A DNA stretch of 12,717 bases. It comes from an uncultured Selenomonadaceae bacterium. GTDB lineage: Bacteria; Bacillota; Negativicutes; Selenomonadales; Selenomonadaceae. Location: positions 1 through 12,717 of the forward strand of contig CATYZV010000024.1 of NCBI GenBank assembly GCA_958415865.1, written 5' to 3'. The notes below the pieces were generated by a model. That model did no database searches, was not told where the DNA came from, and saw only the letters and a program-made list of their open reading frames with translations. Within the stretch, counting starts at the first letter, position 1. Every line of letters starts with the position of its first letter. Positions 7,586 through 12,717 of this stretch are shown piece by piece. The position numbers and the translations under genes are program-made.

Positions 7586-7606
7586 TCAAATTTTGTAGGT
7601 GAATCC
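7569..7606 (-). terminator. Possible weak terminator at the end of the MATE gene
   Basis: On the minus strand GGATTCA (7606-7600) is complementary to TGAATCC (7575-7569), which is followed by TTTTAT. The loop is long (24 bases) and the left arm lies within the last codons of the transporter gene. The T-rich tail favours termination, while the large loop weakens the case. Confidence 0.3.
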
Positions 7607-8926
7607 TCGGCGATATTTCCGTTTATAAAAGATGATGCCGAATACGTCGGCGAGAATCCAGCCGATGGGAATGGACCACCAGATGCCGGCGTATCCCATA
7701 GGAGTGGCGGCGAGGTAATACGCCAGCCCCACGCGCGTGCCCAGTGAGATGACGGTCAGCACGACGGACATGGAGGGAAAGTTGATGGCGCGGTAAAAGC
7801 CGTAGAGCAGGAATAAAATGCCGATGCCGAAGTAGAAGCTGCCTTCAATGCGCAGGTATTCAGCACCGAGGGCGATGATTTCATTTTCATCAGCAGATAC
7901 GAAAATGTGCATGAAATCGTCGGCAAAGATGAAGACTATCAGGGAGATGGCGGCGCAGAACAGAAAGGAAATACTGATGGCGGATTTAATGCCTTGGCGG
8001 ATGCGCTCATACTGTTTTGCACCGAAGTTCTGCCCGATGAAGGTAGAAAAGGCGTTGCCGAAGTCCTGCGCGGGCATATAGGCGAGCGAGTCTATTTTTA
8101 CAGCTACGGTGAACGCCGCCATCACTGACGCACCGAAGCTGTTGACCAGCCCCTGCACCATCAATATGCCGAAATTCATGACGGACTGCTGTGTACAGGT
8201 CAGCACCGAAGCGGAGGCGATTTCGCGCAGCATGGACAAATCCCACCGCCTGTGCTCAGCATGGGGTATCAGTTCAGGGCATTTGGTGAAGGTGTAGACA
8301 GCAAGCCCGGCGGCGCAGGCTCCCTGTGCTATGACAGTGCCGATGGCAGAGCCGGCAACGCCCATGTCCAGCACTGCTACGAGTACGACGGAGAGAATTA
8401 TGTTGAAAATAGCGGAAGCGGCTAAAAAGTACAATGGCGTTCTGGCATTGCCCACGGCGCGCAGCAGGCAGGTAAAAAAATTGTATATAAAGGTGAAGAA
8501 AAAGCCTGTAAAGACTATGTAGAGGTACGTATGTGCCAATTCATATATTTCGGGCGGAATCTGCATCAGTACGATTATTTCGTCGAGGTAGGCGAATATC
8601 AGAATGTTGATGATGACAGCTAGGACTGCCGTCATTATGAAGGACAGGAAGATAGAGGACTTAAGGGCATCGTCGTTTTTTTCGCCGTAGAAAATGGAAA
8701 ACAAGGCTCCGCTGCCCATGCAGAGGCCGAGCAGCACGGAAGTCAAGAAGATGATAAGAGCGTAAGAAGCTCCGACTGCCGCCAGCGCGTCAGTGCCGAT
8801 AAAGCGGCCTACTATAAGCGTATCGGAGATGTTGTAGAGCTGCTGCATCATATTGCCCAGTATCATAGGCAGTGCGAATTTCATCATCGTAAGCCCTACA
8901 GGGCCGTTCGTCAAATCGTATTTCAT
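7586..8926 (-). CDS. MATE-family multidrug/toxin efflux transporter
   Basis: Cation-coupled antiporter of the cytoplasmic membrane that expels small organic compounds. The 446 residues form about twelve hydrophobic segments in two related halves. The N-lobe signature is clear (about 31-54, YNISDTLIVGRFIG then ALAAVG), followed by LLRAVGNARTPLYF (144-157). The C-lobe has a matching block at about 264-293 (MPAQDFG, STFIGQNFGA). This pattern is closest to the NorM/MepA-like branch common in Firmicutes; the substrate cannot be read from sequence. AAGGATGAG lies 7 bases before the ATG. It is the only gene between two intergenic gaps that each carry terminator or promoter-like signals, so it is probably transcribed alone. 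No regulator gene is adjacent. Confidence 0.92.
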   Translation of the reverse strand: MKYDLTNGPVGLTMMKFALPMILGNMMQQLYNISDTLIVGRFIGTDALAAVGASYALIIFLTSVLLGLCMGSGALFSIFYGEKNDDALKSSIFLSFIMTAVLAVIINILIFAYLDEIIVLMQIPPEIYELAHTYLYIVFTGFFFTFIYNFFTCLLRAVGNARTPLYFLAASAIFNIILSVVLVAVLDMGVAGSAIGTVIAQGACAAGLAVYTFTKCPELIPHAEHRRWDLSMLREIASASVLTCTQQSVMNFGILMVQGLVNSFGASVMAAFTVAVKIDSLAYMPAQDFGNAFSTFIGQNFGAKQYERIRQGIKSAISISFLFCAAISLIVFIFADDFMHIFVSADENEIIALGAEYLRIEGSFYFGIGILFLLYGFYRAINFPSMSVVLTVISLGTRVGLAYYLAATPMGYAGIWWSIPIGWILADVFGIIFYKRKYRRGFTYKI

Positions 8927-8943
8927 AAATTAGCTCATCCTTG

Positions 8944-8991
8944 TCAGTTAGTCATACTGATATTGTAACGCCAAGCAGGGTGAAAAGTACA
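8944..8991 (-). promoter_or_regulatory. Possible MATE promoter with adjoining small inverted repeat
   Basis: On the minus strand TACAAT (8967-8962) could be a -10 box, with a weak TGTACT (8991-8986) 18 bases upstream. Directly downstream, at the expected transcription start, lies a 5-base inverted repeat TCAGT-7-ACTGA (8944-8960), a possible repressor site. Both are short enough to arise by chance. Confidence 0.3.
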
Positions 8992-9024
8992 CTAAAAAAA
9001 TGTCTTGCAATGATGATTACAGCA

Positions 9025-9063
9025 TAAAAATAAAAGGCTATGAGCTTAATGCCCATAGCCTTT
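9025..9063 (-). terminator. Intrinsic terminator of the psd-pssA-GT2 operon
   Basis: AAAGGCTATG (9033-9042) pairs with CATAGCCTTT (9054-9063), extended inside by a G-C/C-G pair after one mismatch, leaving a 5-base loop. On the minus strand the stem is followed by TTTTATTTTT, a good U tract (9035-9025). It begins 13 bp after the glycosyltransferase stop, so it closes that operon before the MATE gene. Confidence 0.85.
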
Positions 9064-9075
9064 GTTTATCGTTTA

Positions 9076-10311
9076 TCAATCGTTGCGTCCCAGTTCATCG
9101 TAGCTGACGGCGCGTGTATGCTTCGTATGCGACCATTCGTGCTCATTGCGGTGCAAAAAGCCGAGGAATACAATAGGAATCCAGCTGTAGATGAATACCG
9201 GATATAAGATGAGGTAGAACCATGCTTTCCACTTGACGTGAATCTTGGCGAGGATGATGACGGGCAGTATGTACTGGCCCATCGTGATCACGGTCAAGAG
9301 GCTGGAGGGAAGAAACTGGTAGATGTTGGTGAACAGCGGATGACCTATGCCCATCTGCACATACGATAAGATGACGTAAAATGTGGAGATAAGCAGGAAA
9401 TGAGGCTGCAATAAGTGCAGGCAGCCGTCCAGTATGCGTATGTCGTGGCGGCGGATGCCTTCTTTCAGCATCTTGGGAATGAAGCGGTGAGCCACGTCAA
9501 ACTGACCCTGTGCCCAGCGTTTGCGCTGATTCCACGACTGCATGAAGGTCAGCGGTTTTTCATCGTAGACGATAGCATCGTGTGCCCAGGTGGTCTTTAT
9601 GCCTTCGACGAGGGATTTCATGGTGAATTCCATGTCTTCCGTCAGGCAGGTCGCACCCCAGCCATGGCGTTTTAATACATCGGTCGTTATGCACATGCCG
9701 GTGCCGCCGAGGACGGAGGAAAGTCCGATATTCGTCTTGGCGAGGTGCCAGATGTGGTCTATTACCCAAAAGGCGATGGCGAAAGTGCCGGACACCCAAG
9801 TATCGTAAGGGTTCTTGGCATCGAGATAGCCTTGAATGAGCTTGTCGCCTTTGCAGAGGCGGTTGTTCATTTCGAGCAAAAAGCGTTTGTCGACGAGGTT
9901 GTCGGCATCGAAAATGGCAACGGCATCGTACTGGCGTTTCATTTCAAATAATTTTTTAAACATCCATTCCAGTGCAAAACCCTTGCCTTTTTCGACATCG
10001 TTGAAGCGTTCGCAGACAATTGCTCCTTTGTCTGCCGCGATCTTGGCTGTGTCGTCGCTGCAGTTGTCGGCGATGACGAATATATCGTAGAGCTCTTTAG
10101 GATAGTCAAGCTCCTGCAGATTGTCGACGAGCTGGCCGATTACCGCGCTTTCATTGTGCGCCGCAACGATTACGGCAAAGGATTTTTGCGGAATCAGTAT
10201 CTTCTTTTCCTTGCGCCGCCACAGGCCGTTCACGCCTATCAGAAAATAGTAGACGGTGAACAAGAAGATTACGACCTGTATCGGCACCATGATCCAATCG
10301 AGAATATACAT
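9076..10311 (-). CDS. Membrane family-2 glycosyltransferase, processive type, in the phospholipid operon
   Basis: A membrane-bound GT2 enzyme that adds sugars from a nucleotide-sugar on the cytoplasmic side. The 411 residues comprise an N-terminal membrane helix (about 7-29), the GT-A domain with VAAHNES (49-55), an ADNCSDD nucleotide-binding turn (81-87), the metal-binding DAD (135-137), the acceptor-site ED (225-226) and the QxxRW motif (Q262, R265, W266). Three hydrophobic segments follow at about 301-324, 338-357 and 364-386. DxD, ED and QxxRW together resemble cellulose/hyaluronan synthase-like enzymes, but the protein is much shorter than BcsA and lacks a PilZ domain. AAAGGGG overlapping the pssA stop precedes the ATG, and the gap to pssA is 11 bp. 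Product and acceptor are unknown. The operon position suggests a lipid acceptor or envelope polymer. Confidence 0.88.
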   Translation of the reverse strand: MYILDWIMVPIQVVIFLFTVYYFLIGVNGLWRRKEKKILIPQKSFAVIVAAHNESAVIGQLVDNLQELDYPKELYDIFVIADNCSDDTAKIAADKGAIVCERFNDVEKGKGFALEWMFKKLFEMKRQYDAVAIFDADNLVDKRFLLEMNNRLCKGDKLIQGYLDAKNPYDTWVSGTFAIAFWVIDHIWHLAKTNIGLSSVLGGTGMCITTDVLKRHGWGATCLTEDMEFTMKSLVEGIKTTWAHDAIVYDEKPLTFMQSWNQRKRWAQGQFDVAHRFIPKMLKEGIRRHDIRILDGCLHLLQPHFLLISTFYVILSYVQMGIGHPLFTNIYQFLPSSLLTVITMGQYILPVIILAKIHVKWKAWFYLILYPVFIYSWIPIVFLGFLHRNEHEWSHTKHTRAVSYDELGRND

Positions 10312-10322
10312 AGGAATCCCCT

Positions 10323-11036
10323 TTAGTGTTTTGTTCTAGTTCTGCCGAGTGAAAAAACGGTATTCAAGATGCCGAGCAGTGCGTAAGAGATGAAGATGTC
10401 AAACAGCACGGCATAACCGATAGCTCCGCGTCCGAAGTACAGGACGCTCAGGGCGAACAGGATTGTAACGATGATTGCGCCTCTGTTGATATGCTCGCCT
10501 TTTCCTTTGAAATCAGGATATTTGAAGGTGCTGACGAGCAAGTATCCGGTGAACATGATGATGAAAGGCAGTGCCATGCCGATCTCAAGCGGCGATATGC
10601 TGAGGCTCGTGAACAGCATTACCCAGGTGGCGATGAGACAGCCGCCTGCCGGAATAGGCACGCCCATGAAGTAGCCGTGAATGATGGAAGCATTGACGTT
10701 GAAGCGAGCCAGTCTCCACATGCCGCAGACAGCGTAGATGATGACGGCTAGGGCACCCAGCAGGCCGTATTCGTGCAGCGCGAAGCTGTATGCGAGAAAG
10801 CCCGGTGCAGCACCGAAGGAAACGCAGTCGCAGAGCGAGTCCATTTCCTTGCCCATCTCGCTGCTAACGCCGAAAAAGCGTGCCGTGCGCCCGTCAAGCC
10901 CGTCAGCTACGAGTGCCAGCAGGATGAACACCGACGCAAAAAAAATATCTCCATTGTACGTAGAGATAATAGAGCACATGCCAAAGACCAAATTCATGGA
11001 CGTGCATAAATTCGGTATAAAAACTCTGTAATTCAT
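10323..11036 (-). CDS. pssA: CDP-diacylglycerol--serine O-phosphatidyltransferase
   Basis: Joins L-serine to CDP-diacylglycerol, making phosphatidylserine and CMP, in the cytoplasmic membrane. The 237-residue protein has the full CDP-alcohol phosphotransferase signature: D45, D48-G49, A52-R53, G62, D66 and D70. These aspartates bind metal and CDP and act in catalysis. About six or more hydrophobic helices cover the remainder, as in the integral-membrane (Bacillus-type) PssA and unlike the soluble E. coli enzyme. The ATG overlaps the psd stop by one base (TAATG), with AAAGG a few bases before. Its product is the direct substrate of the preceding gene's enzyme, which supports phosphatidylserine synthase over other CDP-alcohol transferases such as PgsA. 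Confidence 0.92.
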   Translation of the reverse strand: MNYRVFIPNLCTSMNLVFGMCSIISTYNGDIFFASVFILLALVADGLDGRTARFFGVSSEMGKEMDSLCDCVSFGAAPGFLAYSFALHEYGLLGALAVIIYAVCGMWRLARFNVNASIIHGYFMGVPIPAGGCLIATWVMLFTSLSISPLEIGMALPFIIMFTGYLLVSTFKYPDFKGKGEHINRGAIIVTILFALSVLYFGRGAIGYAVLFDIFISYALLGILNTVFSLGRTRTKH

Positions 11037-11671
11037 TAACCTTTGATCCTCCCGATGATCGTTTCACCGCCGACTACCTTGTCTCCTTTTTTTACGAGCA
11101 GTTCGACGTTTTCAGGCACTACTACTTCCGTGCATGAGCCGAAGCGGATCATGCCGTAGAGTTCGCCTTTGCTCAGACCGTCGTTGAGCGTTACCCAAGA
11201 GACGATTCTGCGCGCCAGGATACCGGCGATCTGCGTTACGGTTATGCGCATACCGTTGTTTTCGATGCCGATCATGTGGCGTTCGTTTTCAAATCCCACG
11301 TCTTTTTTATACGCCGGATCAAATTTGCCGCAGCTGTACTGCTGGCATTTTATTTCCCCTTCCATCGGGCTGCGGTTCACATGAACGTTGAACACCGATA
11401 AGAAGATGACGACTTTTTTGCCTGACGATTTGAGAAAATCGTCGTTGTCCACAGCGGACACTTCCATGACCGTCCCGTCAGCGGGCGAGACGAGAATATC
11501 TTTTCCCGTCGGCACATTGCGGCGCGGATTGCGGAAGAAATAAGTGAAGAATGCCGTGAGCACAGCAGGGAAAACAGCGATGACAGGATGTACAAAATAA
11601 CCCAGCGCAAAGGTGATCACCACTCCCAAGCCAATGAACGGCAGCCCTTCTTTAACAATGGGTAATCTCAT
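11036..11671 (-). CDS. psd: Phosphatidylserine decarboxylase proenzyme, short type
   Basis: Decarboxylates phosphatidylserine to phosphatidylethanolamine using a pyruvoyl group formed by self-cleavage. The 211 residues match the short Psd class rather than the roughly 300-residue E. coli form. There is an N-terminal hydrophobic region (about 10-46), then FFRNPRR (45-51), SPADGTV (62-68, D65) and FNVHVNR (94-100, H97). The cleavage site is FGSC at 177-180, and breakage between G178 and S179 would give a 178-residue beta chain and a 33-residue alpha chain with S179 becoming pyruvoyl. D65, H97 and S179 fit the known autoprocessing triad. The residue after the serine is cysteine, unlike the S/T or R seen in many relatives. 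A strong AGGAGG (11687-11682 on the minus strand) lies 10 bases before the ATG. It is first in a tightly coupled operon with pssA and a GT2. Confidence 0.93.
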   Translation of the reverse strand: MRLPIVKEGLPFIGLGVVITFALGYFVHPVIAVFPAVLTAFFTYFFRNPRRNVPTGKDILVSPADGTVMEVSAVDNDDFLKSSGKKVVIFLSVFNVHVNRSPMEGEIKCQQYSCGKFDPAYKKDVGFENERHMIGIENNGMRITVTQIAGILARRIVSWVTLNDGLSKGELYGMIRFGSCTEVVVPENVELLVKKGDKVVGGETIIGRIKG

Positions 11672-11750
11672 GACTCCAACTCCTCCTAATAAATATTGAG
11701 CCTAAAAAAATTCCAATCCGTTTATTTTTTGTTTTATTTAATATATCCGC

Positions 11751-11769
11751 CTGCTTTTTAATAAAGCAG
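11751..11769. other. Small hairpin in the psd leader
   Basis: CTGCTTT (11751-11757) and AAAGCAG (11763-11769) form a 7-bp inverted repeat with a 5-base loop. No T run follows on either strand, so it does not look like a standard terminator. If transcription starts near 11782, it would lie very early in the psd mRNA leader, where it could protect the 5' end. Confidence 0.4.
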
Positions 11770-11788
11770 ACAATCCCAATCCTTATAA

Positions 11789-11817
11789 ATAATAATCCTT
11801 TTCGCCGTTTATTACAA
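11789..11817 (-). promoter_or_regulatory. Probable promoter of the psd-pssA-GT2 operon
   Basis: On the minus strand TTGTAA (11817-11812, 4/6 to consensus) is followed after 17 bases by TATTAT (11794-11789, 5/6). A start near 11782 would leave a leader of about 110 bases before psd. No terminator is visible between the wecG-like stop and this site, so read-through from the upstream gene is also possible. The rest of the 169-bp gap is AT-rich without other recognisable signals. Confidence 0.45.
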
Positions 11818-11840
11818 TAAGAAATTTACGATAAAGCCCA

Positions 11841-12578
11841 TCATCCCTTTTTATACGCTTTGACAGCGAGCACAAAACGCGGCAGTGCCATGAGCCTGCC
11901 TGCGCGCTTCGGCTGCATCATGCCGCGGAACAGCCATTCGAGCTTTGCTTTCTGCATCCAGAGCGGTGCGCGCTTCATAACGCCTGCCATGACATCGAAT
12001 GTGCCGCCCACGCCTATGCTGAGAGGACAGCCCAGTTCGCTCATGTGAGCGTAGAGCCATTTTTCCTGTTTGGGAACGCCCAGTGCAGCGAGCAGCAGGT
12101 CAGGCTTTGCTTCTTTTATCTGCGCAATGATCTCCGGTTCGTCGTCAGCCGTGAAGAAGCCGTTGCGCGTGCCGACGATCTGAATGCCGGGATAGTCTTT
12201 TTCTGCCTTTGCCTTTGCTTTGTCGGCAACGCCGGGAGCCGAGCCGAAGAAGAAGATGCGGCGGCCTTTGGCCGGAGCATCGGCGAGCAGGTGCTGCACG
12301 AGGTCAAAGCCCGCTACGCGCTCAGGCATTTCAACGCCGAGGTAATTGCCTGCCCAGACCGTGCCCGCTCCGTCCGGCACGACTAGGTCTGCCGTGTTCA
12401 AGATATTTTTCAGCTCCGCATCTATGCCGGCGCGCATTATCATCTCTGCGTTGGCGGTGGCTATGAGATGCGGCGCAGTGCTGTCCATGAATTTTTCCGC
12501 TGTCTGCACAGCCTGAGCCATAGTCAGTGAAGACACTTCTACGCCCAGTATATCTGCTTTGCGAAATTCCAAGCTCAA
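11841..12578 (-). CDS. WecG/TagA/CpsF-family (GT26) glycosyltransferase
   Basis: Transfers a sugar, often an N-acetylmannosamine type, from its UDP form to an undecaprenyl-linked acceptor at the cytoplasmic face, in surface polymer synthesis. The 245-residue protein shows the family blocks: ATANAE (40-45, T41), PDG (68-70, D69), ERVAG (86-90, R87), GVPKQEKW (167-174, Q171), GVGGTFDVMAG (189-199) and RAPLW then LEWLFR (203-218). T41, D69, R87 and Q171 are spaced like the active-site residues described for Thermoanaerobacter TagA. The C-terminal basic tail is the part thought to bind membrane. The longest frame starts at TTG 12578, but AAAGGGG is only 2 bases away; a second TTG two codons later (12572) is 8 bases from it and is the better start. 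Whether it acts as WecG or TagA cannot be told, since no pathway partners lie in view. Confidence 0.9.
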   Translation of the reverse strand: MSLEFRKADILGVEVSSLTMAQAVQTAEKFMDSTAPHLIATANAEMIMRAGIDAELKNILNTADLVVPDGAGTVWAGNYLGVEMPERVAGFDLVQHLLADAPAKGRRIFFFGSAPGVADKAKAKAEKDYPGIQIVGTRNGFFTADDEPEIIAQIKEAKPDLLLAALGVPKQEKWLYAHMSELGCPLSIGVGGTFDVMAGVMKRAPLWMQKAKLEWLFRGMMQPKRAGRLMALPRFVLAVKAYKKG

Positions 12579-12580
12579 CG

Positions 12581-12587
12581 CCCCTTT
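12581..12587 (-). promoter_or_regulatory. Ribosome binding site favouring TTG 12572 for the GT26 gene
   Basis: AAAGGGG on the minus strand is 2 bases from the first in-frame TTG (12578) and 8 bases from the next (12572). Normal spacing supports the second, shortening the protein by two residues. Confidence 0.5.
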
Positions 12588-12614
12588 AGTTGTTATTCAG
12601 TCTTAGTTTAATCT

Positions 12615-12643
12615 ATTTTATCATAAAGCCCGGCAATCATCAA
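12615..12643 (-). promoter_or_regulatory. Probable promoter of the GT26 gene
   Basis: On the minus strand TTGATG (12643-12638, 4/6) is followed after exactly 17 bases by TAAAAT (12620-12615, 5/6). A start near 12608 gives a short leader of about 30 bases including the ribosome site. Upstream of it (12644-12717) nothing recognisable is seen before the window ends. Confidence 0.55.
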
Positions 12644-12717
12644 TTGAATATAGGCTTGATTTGAGCTAAAATGCGCCGCCTCTTTACAAATCGCCGTTTT
12701 TTTGGTATGTTTAGACG

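Noticed and set aside
11682..11725. Second psd promoter closer to the gene (TTGGAA ... TATTTA)
   Set aside because: The spacing is 15 bases for the better -10 match, and the start would fall on or after the ribosome site.
11751..11769. The hairpin after the GT26 gene as an intrinsic terminator
   Set aside because: No T run follows on either strand.
1..12717. Phage, insertion sequence, CRISPR, tRNA or rRNA content
   Set aside because: No transposase, integrase, repeat array, cloverleaf or rRNA-like stretch was seen; all sizeable frames belong to the ten genes listed.

Overview
The window looks like an ordinary chromosomal segment of an anaerobic, outer-membrane-bearing Firmicute, most likely a Negativicutes member (Selenomonadaceae-like). 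This is inferred from three things: Firmicute-type Shine-Dalgarno sequences with several GTG/TTG starts, a short Psd plus PssA plus WecG/TagA-type envelope set, and moderate GC in genes with AT-rich gaps. Genus cannot be fixed from the sequence. Ten protein-coding genes fill nearly the whole window. No RNA gene, insertion sequence, prophage, CRISPR array or gene-free stretch over 300 bases was seen.

Layout. (1) Bases 115-4979, plus strand: oppB-oppC-oppD-oppF, a complete oligopeptide ABC importer core with no substrate-binding protein gene in view. A Fic-family protein gene follows 19 bp later and probably belongs to the same transcript. A promoter (TTGCTA-17-TATAAT) precedes oppB, and a strong hairpin with T tracts on both sides (4981-5016) ends the unit. 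(2) Bases 5039-7418, minus strand: a two-gene oxidative pentose phosphate unit, with a beta-propeller 6-phosphogluconolactonase gene (pgl) followed 19 bp later by glucose-6-phosphate dehydrogenase (zwf). It converges on the opp-fic unit at the shared terminator. (3) Bases 7586-8926, minus strand: a MATE-family efflux transporter, apparently its own unit. (4) Bases 9076-11671, minus strand: psd-pssA-GT2, tightly packed. These are the two phosphatidylethanolamine synthesis steps and a processive-type membrane glycosyltransferase, closed by a terminator at about 9025-9063. (5) Bases 11841-12578, minus strand: a WecG/TagA/CpsF glycosyltransferase with a good promoter just upstream.

How they fit together. 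Regions 4 and 5 are envelope building: phospholipid head-group synthesis beside two glycosyltransferases that probably act on lipid-linked substrates. Region 2 makes NADPH and 6-phosphogluconate from glucose-6-phosphate. Region 1 takes up peptides, and its Fic protein is probably a self-inhibited AMP-transferase of unknown target.

No clearly new biological system is evident. The points most worth a second look are the unassigned GT2 inside the psd-pssA operon, the Fic gene attached to the opp operon, and a perfect inverted repeat inside the opp promoter.
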